DNA of 64,000 nucleotides from Flagellimonas marinaquae (lineage in GTDB: Bacteria > Bacteroidota > Bacteroidia > Flavobacteriales > Flavobacteriaceae). The position numbers were made by a program, and so were the translations under genes. The stretch spans positions 3,573,501-3,637,500 of the forward strand of contig NZ_CP092415.1 in assembly GCF_023716465.1 (NCBI RefSeq). Direction: 5' to 3'. This document shows positions 18,417 through 29,366 of the stretch, one piece after another (the stretch's first letter is position 1; the number at the start of each line of letters is the position of its first letter). The notes under the pieces were generated by a model. The model saw only the letters and a list, made by a program, of their open reading frames with translations, was not told the origin of the DNA and made no database searches.

Positions 18417-19475
18417 ATGAAACTAAACATAGCGCTCTTGGCCGGAGATGGAATTGGCCCCGAAGTAATTGATCAAGCCGTAAAAGTATCAGATGCCGTA
18501 GCCGCAAAATTCGGTCACGAAATAAGCTGGACCCCTGCCCTAACAGGTGCCGCAGCGATTGATGCCGTTGGCGAACCTTACCCGGACGAAACCCACGAAG
18601 CCTGTGTTGCAGCCGATGCCGTTCTTTTTGGCGCCATTGGTCATCCGCGTTTTGACAATGACCCTTCCGCCAAGGTACGGCCTGAGCAAGGCTTGTTGAA
18701 AATGCGTCAAAAATTGGGATTGTTCGCCAATGTTAGACCAACTTTCACCTTTCCATCACTGATAGACAAATCACCATTGAAAAGAGAGCGTATCGAAGGA
18801 ACTGATCTAGTGTTTCTTCGAGAATTGACCGGAGGCATCTACTTTGGAAAACGAGGTCGCGAAGACAACGACAATACTGCTTACGATACTTGCACCTATA
18901 CACGTGCCGAAGTGGAGCGCCTGGCCAAAAAAGGCTTTGAAATGGCGATGCAACGTTCCAAAAAGCTTTGTTGCGTGGACAAGGCCAACGTTTTGGAAAC
19001 TTCGCGTTTGTGGAGGGAAACAGTTCAGAAATTGGAAAAGGACTATCCAGAAGTGGAAGTATCCTATGAATTTGTGGATGCCGTGGCCATGCGTTTGGTG
19101 CAATGGCCAAGTGCTTATGACGTACTGATTACAGAAAACTTGTTTGGTGATATTTTAACGGATGAAGCTTCGGTGATTTCAGGATCTATGGGATTGATGC
19201 CTTCTGCATCATTGGGCGAAAAAACATCTTTGTTCGAACCCATCCACGGTTCTTATCCGCAAGCTGCCGGAAAAGACATTGCCAATCCTTTGGCCACCGT
19301 ACTTTCTGCAGCAATGATGTTTGAAACGGCATTTGGACTTAAGGACGAAGCTGAAGCTATTCGCGAAGTAGTGAACAAGTCCTTGGCCGAAGGAGTTGTG
19401 ACCGAAGATCTTGCCGATGGTGGAAAAGCTTACAAAACCAGCGAAGTTGGAAATTGGTTGGCTGAACACATTTAA
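18417..19475 (+). CDS. leuB: 3-isopropylmalate dehydrogenase
   Basis: This is a 352-residue NAD-dependent beta-decarboxylating dehydrogenase. It has the N-terminal [11 protein letters not shown] motif, [16 protein letters not shown] with the substrate arginine region, the [14 protein letters not shown] segment and the nucleotide-binding [18 protein letters not shown]. It oxidises 3-isopropylmalate, and may act equally on methylmalate if the upstream gene is citramalate synthase. It is the last gene of the operon and is followed 22 bp later by a strong terminator. Confidence 0.96.
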   Translation: MKLNIALLAGDGIGPEVIDQAVKVSDAVAAKFGHEISWTPALTGAAAIDAVGEPYPDETHEACVAADAVLFGAIGHPRFDNDPSAKVRPEQGLLKMRQKLGLFANVRPTFTFPSLIDKSPLKRERIEGTDLVFLRELTGGIYFGKRGREDNDNTAYDTCTYTRAEVERLAKKGFEMAMQRSKKLCCVDKANVLETSRLWRETVQKLEKDYPEVEVSYEFVDAVAMRLVQWPSAYDVLITENLFGDILTDEASVISGSMGLMPSASLGEKTSLFEPIHGSYPQAAGKDIANPLATVLSAAMMFETAFGLKDEAEAIREVVNKSLAEGVVTEDLADGGKAYKTSEVGNWLAEHI

Positions 19476-19497
19476 TCAACCCCACATAAAAACCAAA

Positions 19498-19530
19498 AAG
19501 AAAGCCCCGAGGTTCGGGGCTTTCTTATTT
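19498..19530 (+). terminator. Rho-independent terminator of the leu operon
   Basis: A 13-bp perfect stem is formed by AAGAAAGCCCCGA (19498-19510) and TCGGGGCTTTCTT (19514-19526) around a 3-base loop, followed by a T-rich run. The A-rich left flank makes it potentially active on both strands, so it could also end readthrough from the convergent side. Confidence 0.92.
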
Positions 19531-19583
19531 TTATAAAAAATTTAATCTTCAATTATTTTTTTACTATTCCACAATCACGATGC

Positions 19584-19662
19584 GTCATTCTGAATTTATT
19601 TCAGAATCTCATCACTTTAGTATTCCTATCTAAGTGAGAACCTGAAACGAGTTCAGGTTGAC
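19584..19662. repeat. 79-bp imperfect inverted-repeat element, REP-like
   Basis: The element opens GTCATTCTGAA and closes TTCAGGTTGAC, which are inverted copies with two mismatches. The left arm contains ATTCTGAA-TTTA-TTTCAGAAT and the right arm AACCTGAA-ACGAG-TTCAGGTT, so each arm is itself palindromic and the two arms also pair with each other. I recall elements of this shape (CTGAAnnnnTTTCAG cores with GTCA/TGAC ends) scattered between genes in flavobacterial genomes. It lies between the leu terminator and the convergent GapN-like gene. Confidence 0.6.
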
Positions 19663-19708
19663 AATAATTCTATTTTGCTTAGAACTTTTTGCCGTTCTCG
19701 ATGCTTTT

Positions 19709-21295
19709 TTATAAAATATAGTCCGTACTCAAAAAGTTGCTCACTTTGGCTTCCATTAATTGTTCTACGGTCTGGTTGTTCAAGCTGTTGTCCTTAAATG
19801 CTACAAAGGTTCGGATGGAGAACGAACGCAAAGCATCGTGAACACTTAATGTAGATTGCGCAGAATCTTTTCTTCCTGTAAACGGATATACATCTGGCCC
19901 ACGTTGGCAAGAGCTGTTCAGGTTTACACGACACACCAAGTTTGCCAACGTATCGATAAGTGGCGAAAGGGTATAGACATCCTTTCCGAACAAGCTTACC
20001 TGTTGCCCATAGTTGGATTCCGCCATATCGTCCAAGGGCTCTTCAATATCTTGGAACGAAAGTACTGGGATAATTGGCCCAAACTGCTCTTCTTGGTACA
20101 CTCGCATATCTTTTGTCACTGGATATAATACAGCTGGCCATATATAATTATCAAAATGTTTTCCTCCTTTTTTGTTGATGATTTTAGCTCCTTTTGCCAA
20201 GGCATCGTCCAACAATTCCTGAATATATGCAGGCTTATCGGGTTCCGGAAGCGGGGTCAGATTCACACCGTCATCCCAAGGATTTCCGAATTTTAATCCA
20301 TCTACTTTTTCAGCAAATCGCTTTAAAAACTCATCTTTTACTTCATCGTGGACATAGACTACCTTTAGAGCGGTACAGCGCTGCCCATTGAAGGACAAGG
20401 TGCCCGAAATACACTCATTAATGGTCAAATCCAACTCGGCATCGGGAAGTACAATGGCCGGATTCTTGGCTTCCAAGCCCAAGACCAAACGCAACCTATT
20501 GCTTTTAGGGTGCTGCTCTTGTAAAGCATTGGCCGACTTGCTGTTCCCTATCAGTGCCAATACATCTACCTTGCCTGTTTGCATTATGGGCGCCGCAACG
20601 GCTCTGCCCCTACCAAAAAGTATATTTACCACTCCTTTGGGAAAACTACTCTGAAATGCCTCCAAAAGGGGCGTGATCAATAAAACCCCATGCTTTGCCG
20701 GCTTAAAAATGGTGGTATTCCCCATAATTATGGCTGGGATCAATAAAGCAAAAGTTTCGTTCAAGGGATAATTATAGGGCCCAAGACATAAAACCACACC
20801 AAGAGGCCCTCTTCGGATATGCGCGTATACCCCATCATGTTTCTGGAATTTGGCACAATCCCTATCCAATTGTTTGTAATCCTCAATAGTATCGTAAATA
20901 TACTCTACGGTACGATCAAACTCCTTATAAGAATCGGGCTTGGATTTACCAATTTCCCACATCAAAAGCTTAACCACTTGCTCGCGCTTCTGCTCCATTT
21001 TCTTCACAAAGGTTTCCATGCATTCAATTCGATCTTTTACCTTCATGGTAGGCCAGAGACCTTGACCCCTATCATATGCCGCTAAAGCCGAATCCAAAGC
21101 CTCCAAAGCTTCTGTTTCCCCCATGTCGGGCACACTTCCCAAAGTAGTTGGGGCATAATCCTCAGTTGAGGATATCGTGGAAATCACGGAACTGGTTGCT
21201 CCGTCCCATTTGCGCAACTCCCCGTTGACCAAATATGTTTTTTGATGAATTTCTTCAGTAATCTGAAATGCTTCTGGTATTGCTTTTGTTGCCAT
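19709..21295 (-). CDS. NADP-dependent glyceraldehyde-3-phosphate dehydrogenase-like (GapN family)
   Basis: This is a 528-residue aldehyde dehydrogenase superfamily protein. The catalytic cysteine lies in [11 protein letters not shown], the form seen in non-phosphorylating GapN, and the catalytic glutamate lies in LGLEAKNPA. Cofactor motifs include [10 protein letters not shown] and IFKPAKHG. The C-terminal segment [20 protein letters not shown] is also GapN-like. It would oxidise glyceraldehyde-3-phosphate to 3-phosphoglycerate with NADP, giving cytoplasmic NADPH. It stands alone between the two branched-chain operons, with its own -7 element at 21348-21355. Another aldehyde substrate is possible. 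Confidence 0.85.
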   Translation of the reverse strand: MATKAIPEAFQITEEIHQKTYLVNGELRKWDGATSSVISTISSTEDYAPTTLGSVPDMGETEALEALDSALAAYDRGQGLWPTMKVKDRIECMETFVKKMEQKREQVVKLLMWEIGKSKPDSYKEFDRTVEYIYDTIEDYKQLDRDCAKFQKHDGVYAHIRRGPLGVVLCLGPYNYPLNETFALLIPAIIMGNTTIFKPAKHGVLLITPLLEAFQSSFPKGVVNILFGRGRAVAAPIMQTGKVDVLALIGNSKSANALQEQHPKSNRLRLVLGLEAKNPAIVLPDAELDLTINECISGTLSFNGQRCTALKVVYVHDEVKDEFLKRFAEKVDGLKFGNPWDDGVNLTPLPEPDKPAYIQELLDDALAKGAKIINKKGGKHFDNYIWPAVLYPVTKDMRVYQEEQFGPIIPVLSFQDIEEPLDDMAESNYGQQVSLFGKDVYTLSPLIDTLANLVCRVNLNSSCQRGPDVYPFTGRKDSAQSTLSVHDALRSFSIRTFVAFKDNSLNNQTVEQLMEAKVSNFLSTDYIL

Positions 21296-21347
21296 TTAAT
21301 GTTCTTTTTATTTGAATTCCGGTGTTATATCTGTCATCCCATCCACA

Positions 21348-21355
21348 CAAATCTA
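21348..21355 (-). promoter_or_regulatory. Candidate -7 element for the GapN-like gene
   Basis: Read on the minus strand this is TAGATTTG, which fits TAnnTTTG. It lies 53 bases upstream of the start codon, leaving a leader of about 45 bases. No TTG is found at the expected -33 distance, so support is partial. Confidence 0.35.
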
Positions 21356-21456
21356 GCATAAAAAAAAGCTAAGAACACTTGGTTTTACACCTAATGAACA
21401 TCTATATCGATGGAGAAACAAAATTTTAATTATACTATTTAAAAATGTTGGCGGCA

Positions 21457-22722
21457 TCACACCAAATATTGGAACAGATCAGGTTTATTGTTAAGATAAT
21501 CCCCAAAAAAATTGTTGCTTTTCATCCGCTGAATCAAAGGCTCCAAATCATCTGGTGATTTTAGTTCCACCCCAACAATGGCTGGGGCATTTTCCCTGCT
21601 CGATTTTTTGGAGTATTCAAAATGCGTGATGTCGTCATCTGGACCTAAAATATTGACAACAAATTCCTTTAGCGCACCGGGTCGCTGAGGGAACCTCACA
21701 ATAAAATAATGCTTAAGTTGGGCATAGAGTAAAGCCCTTTCTTTAATTTCGGCAGTACGGGTAATATCGTTATTGCTTCCGCTCACCACACAAACCACAT
21801 TTTTGCCCCTTATTTCTTCCTTAAAATAGTCCAATGCAGCAATGGTCAAAGCCCCAGCAGGTTCTACAACAATAGCATCCCTATTGTAAAGATCTAATAT
21901 AGTCTGACATACTTTCCCTTCGGGAACGGTTACCATTTTGTGCAGATATTCTTTGCAAATAGGATATGTCAGCGAACCGACTTTCTGGACCGCCGCCCCA
22001 TCGATGAACTTATCGATGTTTTCAAGTTCCACCAATTCCCCTTTTTCAATGGATTCGAGCATGGACGGTGCCCCTTCGGGCTCCACTCCTATTATTTTGG
22101 TGCTGGGCGACAATGCTTGGAACGTACCACAAAGTCCCGATGCCAATCCTCCGCCGCCAACGGCCACAAAAACATAATCGATCGGCTCGCTGGATTGCTG
22201 TAAAATCTCCAGACCCACAGTTGCCTGCCCCTCGATCGTTTTTTCATCATCAAACGGATGGACAAAGGTTTTGCCTTTCTGTTTGCAGAAAAATTCAGCT
22301 GCCTTTTTGGAATCGTCAAAGGTATCCCCTTCCAGGACCACATCTACCCACTCCCCTCCAAACATCTTGGTCTGGTCTATTTTTTGTTTTGGCGTCACTA
22401 CCGGCATATAAATAGTCCCTTTTACTTGTAAATGACTACAGGCAAAGGCAACGCCCTGAGCGTGGTTCCCTGCGCTGGCACAGACCACACCACTATCCAG
22501 TTGTTTTTGACTTAGGGAGCTAATTTTATTGTACGCACCACGGATTTTGTAACTGCGTACTCTGTGAAGGTCTTCGCGTTTAAGAAAAATATTGGCCCCA
22601 TAAACTTTGGAATAGCGGATACTTCGTTGCAATGGCGTTTCCTCCGCCACTTGGGCAATGGTCTTCGCTGCTTGGTAAATATCCGCTATTTGCGGAAAAT
22701 ATGTTTCCACAGTTTTGCTCAT
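21457..22722 (-). CDS. ilvA: Threonine ammonia-lyase (threonine dehydratase)
   Basis: This is a 421-residue PLP enzyme converting threonine to 2-oxobutyrate, the first step of isoleucine synthesis. The PLP lysine lies in VRSYKIRGAYN, and the phosphate-binding loop GGGGLASG and the SGSNNDITR segment are present. The C-terminal 90 residues form a single ACT-like regulatory domain (HYFIVRFPQRPGALKEFV), as in the shorter Bacillus-type enzymes, so isoleucine feedback is likely. It is the last gene of ilvD-ilvB-ilvN-ilvC-ilvA, 14 bp after ilvC. No clear terminator follows. Confidence 0.95.
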   Translation of the reverse strand: MSKTVETYFPQIADIYQAAKTIAQVAEETPLQRSIRYSKVYGANIFLKREDLHRVRSYKIRGAYNKISSLSQKQLDSGVVCASAGNHAQGVAFACSHLQVKGTIYMPVVTPKQKIDQTKMFGGEWVDVVLEGDTFDDSKKAAEFFCKQKGKTFVHPFDDEKTIEGQATVGLEILQQSSEPIDYVFVAVGGGGLASGLCGTFQALSPSTKIIGVEPEGAPSMLESIEKGELVELENIDKFIDGAAVQKVGSLTYPICKEYLHKMVTVPEGKVCQTILDLYNRDAIVVEPAGALTIAALDYFKEEIRGKNVVCVVSGSNNDITRTAEIKERALLYAQLKHYFIVRFPQRPGALKEFVVNILGPDDDITHFEYSKKSSRENAPAIVGVELKSPDDLEPLIQRMKSNNFFGDYLNNKPDLFQYLV

Positions 22723-22736
22723 GGGACCAAAGGTTT

Positions 22737-24212
22737 TTATCCGATCGGCTTCATCGCCGTCATCGATGCACGCAATCTGGAGCCAACCACTTCCACATCG
22801 TGCTCACGGATAGCTTTGTTTACGGCTATCAATCTTACGTTGTCCACACCATTATCTTTGCCTTCACCAAAATGCTTACCAATGATATCAGTCTCCACTT
22901 TCTTCATAAAATCGGTCAAAAGCGGCTTACATGCATGATCGAACAAATAACAACCGTACTCCGCCGTATCGGAGATTACACGGTTCATTTCGAACAATTT
23001 CTTTCTTGCAATGGTGTTGGCAATCAATGGCGTCTCGTGCAAAGATTCGTAATAAGCAGACTCGCCAATAATTCCGGATTCGGTCATGGTCTCATAGGCC
23101 AATTCCACACCAGATTTTACAAAAGCCACCATCAAGACCCCATTATCGTAATATTCTTGCTCGGAGATGTCCATATCGCCTGCCGGTGTTTTTTCAAAAG
23201 CGGTCTCGCCAGTGGCAGCCCTCCAATCCAATAGGTTTTTGTCTCCATTGGCCCAATCTTCCATCATGGTTTTGGAAAAATGTCCGCTCATAATGTCATC
23301 CATATGTTTTTGGAACAAGGGACGCATGATCTCTTTCAACTCTTCTGCCAAATCAAAAGCTTTGATTTTAGCTGGATTGGACAAACGGTCCATCATATTG
23401 GTAATTCCTCCTTGTTTCAATCCTTCTGTAATGGTTTCCCATCCGTATTGAATCAATTTGGATGCATAGGCTTCATCGATACCTTTTTCAACCATTTTAT
23501 TGAAAGAAAGGATAGATCCTGTCTGCAACAAACCACAAAGAATGGTCTGCTCACCCATCAAATCCGACTTTACTTCCGCCACAAATGATGATTCAAGAAC
23601 TCCCGCTTTATCTCCACCTGTTCCTGCAGCATAGGCTTTGGCTTGTTCCAAACCTTTTCCTTCTGGATCGTTTTCTGGATGAACGGCGATCAGGGTCGGT
23701 ACACCAAAACCTCTTTTGTACTCTTCACGAACCTCGGAACCTGGACTTTTGGGCGCCACCATGATCACGGTAAGGTCCTCACGAATTTGCATTCCTTCTT
23801 CCACAATGTTGAAACCGTGGGAATAGGACAAGGTCGCTCCTTTCTTCATTAAGGGCATAACAGTGCTCACCACATTAGTGTGTTGCTTGTCCGGAGTAAG
23901 ATTGATGACCAAATCGGCTGTTGGAATCAACTCTTCATAAGTTCCCACCACAAAATTGTTCTCAACGGCATTTTTATAGGATTGTCTTTGTTCTTTGATA
24001 GCCGCTGGACGTAGGGCATACGAAATATCCAATCCAGAGTCGCGCATGTTCAACCCTTGGTTCAATCCCTGGGCGCCACATCCAACAATTACAATTTTCT
24101 TTCCTTTTAGTGCGGTAACACCATCAGCGAACTCGCTGGAATCCATAAATCTACATTTTCCCAATTGGGTCAATTGTTCGCGAAGTGATAGTGAATTAAA
24201 GTAATTTGCCAT
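22737..24212 (-). CDS. ilvC: Ketol-acid reductoisomerase (class II, long form)
   Basis: This is a 491-residue NADPH-dependent enzyme converting acetolactate and acetohydroxybutyrate to dihydroxy acids. The Rossmann motif [20 protein letters not shown] is near residue 40. Two knotted helical domains follow, as in the long Escherichia coli type rather than the 330-residue class I. The metal-site segments include [11 protein letters not shown]. It lies between ilvN and ilvA in the minus-strand operon, with a 23-bp gap after ilvN. Confidence 0.97.
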   Translation of the reverse strand: MANYFNSLSLREQLTQLGKCRFMDSSEFADGVTALKGKKIVIVGCGAQGLNQGLNMRDSGLDISYALRPAAIKEQRQSYKNAVENNFVVGTYEELIPTADLVINLTPDKQHTNVVSTVMPLMKKGATLSYSHGFNIVEEGMQIREDLTVIMVAPKSPGSEVREEYKRGFGVPTLIAVHPENDPEGKGLEQAKAYAAGTGGDKAGVLESSFVAEVKSDLMGEQTILCGLLQTGSILSFNKMVEKGIDEAYASKLIQYGWETITEGLKQGGITNMMDRLSNPAKIKAFDLAEELKEIMRPLFQKHMDDIMSGHFSKTMMEDWANGDKNLLDWRAATGETAFEKTPAGDMDISEQEYYDNGVLMVAFVKSGVELAYETMTESGIIGESAYYESLHETPLIANTIARKKLFEMNRVISDTAEYGCYLFDHACKPLLTDFMKKVETDIIGKHFGEGKDNGVDNVRLIAVNKAIREHDVEVVGSRLRASMTAMKPIG

Positions 24213-24235
24213 TTTTGATATTTGATTTTATCTAT

Positions 24236-24763
24236 TTAGTTTTCTTGAAATTCCTGAAGCATTTCGGTTATCGGCATGGTTGCTTTGGTCACCGTTATCC
24301 TGCCCGATCTAACAAACTGCATTATACCGTATGGTTCCAGCGCATCGTACATTTCGTCGATTTCGTGTCTACGACCTGTTTTGGCCAAGGCAAAAAATTC
24401 ACGATTAACCGTTACGATCTGCGCATTGCTCTCTTTGATAATATTCTGAATCTGACGCTCATCGAACAACAAATGCGAAGCGATTTTAAACAAGGCGGAT
24501 TCTTGATAAATAGTTTCATCGTCGGTATGATAGTATGCCTTGATGACCTCAATCTGTTTCTCGATTTGACCAACAATCTTTCGTGTCCAATCCTCGGTGG
24601 TAAAAACTACAATCGTGAATTTGGAAACACCTTCAATTTCTGATTTTGAAACATTTAAGCTCTCTATATTAATATGTCGCTTTAAGAATATCCCGGATAT
24701 CCTATTGAGCAATCCCACATGATTTTCGGAATACACCGAAATGGTATACCATTGTTTTTCCAT
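24236..24763 (-). CDS. ilvN: Acetolactate synthase small (regulatory) subunit
   Basis: This is a 175-residue regulatory subunit beginning MEKQWYTISVYSENHVGLLN, a typical ACT-domain opening. The second half is the conserved C-terminal ALS small-subunit domain (TGRRHEIDEMYDALEPYGIMQFVRSGR). It activates the IlvB catalytic subunit and confers valine feedback. The reading frame is open back to 24814, but the ATG at 24763 gives the family N-terminus, so I chose that. It is co-transcribed with ilvB, 64 bp upstream. Confidence 0.93.
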   Translation of the reverse strand: MEKQWYTISVYSENHVGLLNRISGIFLKRHINIESLNVSKSEIEGVSKFTIVVFTTEDWTRKIVGQIEKQIEVIKAYYHTDDETIYQESALFKIASHLLFDERQIQNIIKESNAQIVTVNREFFALAKTGRRHEIDEMYDALEPYGIMQFVRSGRITVTKATMPITEMLQEFQEN

Positions 24764-24827
24764 AGTGATTTGTATGCTAAAGCCCTTAAGACAACCCTTT
24801 AGGTTTTCAATCAAGGTCTATCTGTAT

Positions 24828-26561
24828 TTATTTTAATCTGATGTCGGAAACGGACGCCCCTGATGGAATCATGGGAAATACGTTATCCTCTTTTTCCACT
24901 TTCACTTCCAAAAAGTATGGGTCCCTGGATGCCATCATTTCTTGTACTGCATCTTGAAGGTCGCCCCTTTCGGTCACTCTTCTTGATTTGATATGATATC
25001 CTTCGGCAATCTTTACAAAATCAGGATTTGTCATCACAGTTGAGGCGTACCTCTTATCAAAGAAAAGTTCTTGCCACTGACGTACCATCCCCAAGTGATC
25101 ATTATTCAATACCACGATTTTCACCGGTACATTATGTTGGAAAATAACACCGAGCTCTTGAATGGTCATCTGGTACCCTCCATCGCCTATAATAGCGACC
25201 ACTTCGCGGTCCATGGCTCCCATTTTGGCTCCAATGGCCGCTGGAAGACCAAACCCCATGGTTCCCAGTCCTCCCGAAGTAATATTGCTTTTGGATTGTT
25301 TGAACTTGGCATAGCGACAAGCGATCATCTGGTGCTGACCTACATCGGAAACAATCACCGCTTTTTGCGCGGAAGCCACATTTATCTGTTCAATAACCTC
25401 GCCCATGGTAAGACCTTCTTTGGTCGGATGAATATCCTTTTTGATCAAAGTATCGTATTCGATTTTATGAAGCTTATCAAATTCAGCTTTCCAGTCAGCA
25501 TGCTCTTTATTGTCCAGTAAGGGCAAAATATTTTCCAATGTTTCTTTGGCATTGCCCAAAACAGCAACATCTACCTTTACATTTTTGTTCACTTCGGCCG
25601 GATCTATCTCAAAATGCACAATTTTGGCTTGTTTTGCGTAGGTATCCAGATTTCCGGTTACCCTATCATCAAAACGCATTCCTATGGCTACAAGCAAATC
25701 GCATTCGTTGGTAAGGATATTGGGCGCATAGTTACCGTGCATACCCACCATACCCACGTTTAAAGGATGCTCGGTATCCATCGCGGATAGGCCCAATATG
25801 GTCCATGCAGCAGGAATCCCTGTTTTTTCCACAAAAGCCTTTAGTTGGGCTTCGGCCTCACCTAAAATAACACCTTGTCCAAATACAATAAACGGCTTTT
25901 TGGCATTGTTGATCAATTCCGCTGCTTTCTCCAGACTGTTTGGTTCTGGCTTGGGCACAGGTTTATAGCTTCTTACTTTGGTACATTTTTCGTAAACAAA
26001 ATCCAGCTCATCGAACTGTGCGTTTTTAGTGATATCGACCAATACAGGTCCGGGCCTTCCGGATTTTGCAATGTAAAATGCCTTGGCTATAATTTCTGGG
26101 ATTTCTTCCACTTTTGTAATCTGATAGTTCCATTTGGTCACAGGAGTTGATATCCCAACAATATCGGTTTCTTGAAAAGCATCGGAACCTAATAAGTGTC
26201 TCGGCACTTGTCCGGTGATGCAGACCATTGGTGTTGAATCTATCTGAGCATCTGCCAAACCCGTTACCAAATTGGTGGCACCAGGTCCCGACGTTGCCAT
26301 GGCCACCCCCACCTTACCGGTTACCCGGGCATAGCCTTGCGCCGCATGTGTAGCGCCTTGCTCGTGACGAGTGAGAATATGGGTGAGTTTGTCTTGGAAC
26401 TTATATAATTCGTCGTAAACCGGCATAATGGCCCCTCCAGGGTATCCATAGATCAAATCCACACCTTCCGCCAGCAAACAATGGATAATGGCTTCTGCTC
26501 CCGTAATCCGCATTGTCTCCTTATTTTGATTCTTCTTTTTCTGTGCTTTTAATGTTTCCAT
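24828..26561 (-). CDS. ilvB: Acetolactate synthase large (catalytic) subunit
   Basis: This is a 577-residue thiamine diphosphate enzyme that makes acetolactate or acetohydroxybutyrate. It has YGYPGGAIMPVYD and the catalytic-glutamate motif LTRHEQGATHAAQGYAR near the N-terminus. The thiamine-binding GDGGYQMTIQELG segment and ATSGPGATNLVTGLADA are also present. Starts at 26567 and 26561 both fit (MLMETLK). The later in-frame Met before RITGAEAI would give a shorter protein that also resembles homologues. It is 33 bp downstream of ilvD in the minus-strand operon. Confidence 0.95.
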   Translation of the reverse strand: METLKAQKKKNQNKETMRITGAEAIIHCLLAEGVDLIYGYPGGAIMPVYDELYKFQDKLTHILTRHEQGATHAAQGYARVTGKVGVAMATSGPGATNLVTGLADAQIDSTPMVCITGQVPRHLLGSDAFQETDIVGISTPVTKWNYQITKVEEIPEIIAKAFYIAKSGRPGPVLVDITKNAQFDELDFVYEKCTKVRSYKPVPKPEPNSLEKAAELINNAKKPFIVFGQGVILGEAEAQLKAFVEKTGIPAAWTILGLSAMDTEHPLNVGMVGMHGNYAPNILTNECDLLVAIGMRFDDRVTGNLDTYAKQAKIVHFEIDPAEVNKNVKVDVAVLGNAKETLENILPLLDNKEHADWKAEFDKLHKIEYDTLIKKDIHPTKEGLTMGEVIEQINVASAQKAVIVSDVGQHQMIACRYAKFKQSKSNITSGGLGTMGFGLPAAIGAKMGAMDREVVAIIGDGGYQMTIQELGVIFQHNVPVKIVVLNNDHLGMVRQWQELFFDKRYASTVMTNPDFVKIAEGYHIKSRRVTERGDLQDAVQEMMASRDPYFLEVKVEKEDNVFPMIPSGASVSDIRLK

Positions 26562-26594
26562 AAGCATGTTATTGGGGATATCTTCCCTATAGTA

Positions 26595-28271
26595 TTAAAA
26601 CATATCGGTAACACAGCCTTTAGCTGCAGACGATACCGTTTTTGCATATTTGTACAAACTGCCCGACTTTACTTTTAGTTCGGGTTGTTTCCATTCTTTT
26701 CTTCGCTGCTCCAGCTCTTCATCGGAGATGTTGATGTTGATGGTGTTCTTAACCGCATCAATGGTAATTTCGTCGCCGTCTTTTACCAAGGCAATTCCAC
26801 CACCAACTTGAGCTTCTGGTGAAACATGCCCTACCACAAATCCGTGAGAGCCTCCGGAGAACCTGCCATCGGTGATCAAGGCCACATCCTTTCCAAGGCC
26901 GGCGCCCATAATGGCGGAAGTGGGTTTCAGCATCTCTGGCATTCCGGGAGCTCCTTTTGGCCCCTCGTAACGAATAACCACTACATCTCCTTTTTGAACT
27001 TTTCCATTGTGAATACCTTCATTTACATCAGCCTCACTATCAAAAACACGTGCGGTTCCAGTAAATTCCAGCCCCTCTTTGCCTGTGATTTTGGCTACCG
27101 CTCCTTCAGATGCCAAGTTTCCGTACAAAACTCGTATATGTCCCGTATCCTTAATGGGCTGTTCTTTTTTTCTAATGATATCCTGTCCTTCGGCCAAATC
27201 TGGAGCATCCAACAGATTTTCGGCCAAGGTTTTCCCTGTAACCGTAATACAATCACCATGAAGCATACCTTCTTTCAACATATATTTTAATACCGCCGGA
27301 ACTCCTCCCACCTTATGCAAGTCTTCCATCAAGTATTTTCCACTAGGTTTTAGATCGGCCAGTAATGGGGTTGACTCACTTATTTTTGTAATGTCTTCCA
27401 AGGTAAAATCAACTTCTGCAGCGTGTGCAATGGCCATAAAATGAAGTACGGCATTGGTTGACCCGCCAAGTACCGTTACCAACCTAAAGGCGTTTTCCAA
27501 AGATTTTTTGGTCACAATATCCCTTGGTTTTATATCTTCCTTGAGCAAATGGTACAATGCAGCACCAGAGGCTTCACAATCTGCTTGTTTTTTATCGTTC
27601 ACCGCTGGAATGGAAGAATTAAAAGGCATGGACATCCCCATAGCCTCAATAGCCGACGCCATGGTATTTGCGGTGTACATTCCTCCACAAGCTCCGGCAC
27701 CCGGACATGCTTTATGGATGACCTCTTTGTATTCTTTTTCGTCTATAGCGCCTGCGACCTTTTGCCCGTAAGCCTCGAATGCAGAAATAATATCTAGCTT
27801 TTTGTTATTGTGGCATCCTGGTGCAATGGTTCCCCCGTATACCAAAATGGATGGACGATTCAATCGTAATTGGGCCATTAGGGCGCCCGGCATGTTTTTA
27901 TCGCAACCAACCACAGTGACCAGGCCATCGTAGCTCATGGCATGGATCACGGTTTCAATGGAATCTGCAATAATATCTCTTGATGGTAATGAGTAACGCA
28001 TTCCGGGAGTGCCATTGGATATTCCATCACTCACCCCGATCGTATTGAAGACAAGTCCCACTAAATTGGAGGACTCGACACCCTTTTTTACATCGAGGGC
28101 CAAATCGTTAAGATGCATATTACAAGGGTTTCCCTCGTATCCCGTGCTGGCAATTCCGATTAAGGGTTTTTGAAGATCATTATCCGTTAAACCTATGGCA
28201 TGTAACATGGCCTGTGCTGCTGGCAACGTTGGGTCTTGGGTTACTTTTTTGCTAAACTTGTTCAATTCCAT
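26595..28271 (-). CDS. ilvD: Dihydroxy-acid dehydratase
   Basis: This is a 558-residue iron-sulfur dehydratase catalysing the third step of valine, leucine and isoleucine synthesis. Cluster cysteines are visible in [21 protein letters not shown] and [18 protein letters not shown]. The C-terminal [18 protein letters not shown] motif is diagnostic. I start it at the ATG at 28271 (MELNKFSKK), six codons inside the maximal frame. It is the first gene of the ilv operon, and a plausible -7 element lies 51 bases upstream. Confidence 0.96.
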   Translation of the reverse strand: MELNKFSKKVTQDPTLPAAQAMLHAIGLTDNDLQKPLIGIASTGYEGNPCNMHLNDLALDVKKGVESSNLVGLVFNTIGVSDGISNGTPGMRYSLPSRDIIADSIETVIHAMSYDGLVTVVGCDKNMPGALMAQLRLNRPSILVYGGTIAPGCHNNKKLDIISAFEAYGQKVAGAIDEKEYKEVIHKACPGAGACGGMYTANTMASAIEAMGMSMPFNSSIPAVNDKKQADCEASGAALYHLLKEDIKPRDIVTKKSLENAFRLVTVLGGSTNAVLHFMAIAHAAEVDFTLEDITKISESTPLLADLKPSGKYLMEDLHKVGGVPAVLKYMLKEGMLHGDCITVTGKTLAENLLDAPDLAEGQDIIRKKEQPIKDTGHIRVLYGNLASEGAVAKITGKEGLEFTGTARVFDSEADVNEGIHNGKVQKGDVVVIRYEGPKGAPGMPEMLKPTSAIMGAGLGKDVALITDGRFSGGSHGFVVGHVSPEAQVGGGIALVKDGDEITIDAVKNTININISDEELEQRRKEWKQPELKVKSGSLYKYAKTVSSAAKGCVTDMF

Positions 28272-28321
28272 TATCAAATATTCATTCAAACACGGTATTC
28301 TTCTTAATTTATACCGAATTT

Positions 28322-28329
28322 CAAAGATA
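28322..28329 (-). promoter_or_regulatory. Candidate -7 element of the ilv operon
   Basis: Minus-strand TATCTTTG fits TAnnTTTG and lies 51 bases upstream of the chosen ilvD start. No good TTG is found at -33. An AACAGT-TGTAC-ACTGTT dyad (28354-28370) lies just upstream and could be an activator or repressor site. Confidence 0.4.
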
Positions 28330-28414
28330 AATGTTTAAAAAGCCCTAGATTTTTAACAGTTGTACACTGTTCAAATCCACTGGAAACATAATAAACTTAA
28401 TTATCTTATTATCA

Positions 28415-28437
28415 GATTTTTAGACTGATTAAAAATC
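28415..28437 (-). terminator. A/T-rich hairpin between pxpC and ilvD
   Basis: GATTTTTA (28415-28422) and TAAAAATC (28430-28437) form an 8-bp perfect dyad with a 7-base centre. It sits 90 bp past the pxpC stop codon in the direction of transcription. The stem is weak, so it could equally be a protein-binding site. The spacer 28272-28526 holds no gene that I can support. Confidence 0.3.
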
Positions 28438-28526
28438 CAACATTCAATTAATTTTATTGGAAATAAAAAAGGCCTGTATCGGTGTGGGATATGGCTGTTT
28501 TAAGTAATGAATTGGCTGTAAATATC

Positions 28527-29366
28527 TTAAACAAGCTTAAACCGCAATTCATCCCCGTATTTCTTTTGGGCCAAAATGGAGATGGACGCTTCTGAAAGTT
28601 GCAAAATACGTGGGTAACCGCCGGTGGTTTGACCATCCTTCATTAAAATGATCATACGCCCTGCAGGGGTCAACTGAATGGTTCCCGGTAAAGTTCCGGA
28701 AGTCAATATGGAATGGGAATGTCCGGTAATCAATTCGGCAAGCTGATAGGCCATTCGGTTGTTTTCCTTGGAAACCCCAAAGGTTCTTGTGAAAATATCG
28801 GCAAGTTGTGTATCGGACAACAAGGAAAACTCCGGTCCTTTAAACACCTTTAAGGTGCCTAGGCCAAATAGCTCTTCAATTTTGACCCCAGAAATTTTAG
28901 GGGCATAGTTTTGAGTGGCTTCGTAGGGTAATTCATCACCATCTTTTATTCTACCCATTTTTGTAACCGGATAAAAATGTGAGCGGCTATTCAGTACTTT
29001 TCCGGTCTTAAACCCTCCTTTGATGGCCAAATATCCCCTAAAACCTGTTTCGAGTCGCCCATAAGACAATATGTCTCCCTCTTTTACCTTGATTACGGTA
29101 TAATTGTACACGGGTTCATTGTTCAAAGTGGCCATTATTTGTGCGCCAGACAAACTTATATAGGTGTCGTAATTGAATTGAAGCGTGGGTCCTGTCATGG
29201 TAATTTCCATAACGGCATCGTTTTCTTCATTGTCCAACAAAAGATTGGCTTTTTTTACCGATTCGCTATCCATTGCTCCAGCTACCGGCACACCTATATC
29301 GCGATACCCGAACCTGCCAAGGTCTTGGATGCTCGAATAAAGTCCTGCTTTTAGCACCTTAAGCAT
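28527..29366 (-). CDS. pxpC: 5-oxoprolinase subunit C (KipA/biotin-dependent carboxyltransferase-like)
   Basis: This is a 279-residue member of the KipA/allophanate hydrolase subunit 2 family, with the typical opening LKVLKAGLYSSIQDLGRFGY and the PVAGAMD motif. The family C-terminal TQLTPAGRMIILMKDGQTTGGYP pattern is present with small changes. With PxpA and PxpB it forms the ATP-dependent prokaryotic 5-oxoprolinase, which opens pyroglutamate to glutamate. I start it at the second Met (29366), so it overlaps pxpB by 8 bases. It is the last gene of the operon. Confidence 0.9.
   Translation of the reverse strand: MLKVLKAGLYSSIQDLGRFGYRDIGVPVAGAMDSESVKKANLLLDNEENDAVMEITMTGPTLQFNYDTYISLSGAQIMATLNNEPVYNYTVIKVKEGDILSYGRLETGFRGYLAIKGGFKTGKVLNSRSHFYPVTKMGRIKDGDELPYEATQNYAPKISGVKIEELFGLGTLKVFKGPEFSLLSDTQLADIFTRTFGVSKENNRMAYQLAELITGHSHSILTSGTLPGTIQLTPAGRMIILMKDGQTTGGYPRILQLSEASISILAQKKYGDELRFKLV

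Noticed and set aside
14719..28271. Amino acid operon leader peptides or T-box-like attenuators before leuC and ilvD
   Set aside because: No short frame rich in Leu, Ile or Val codons and no alternative hairpins could be found in either leader.
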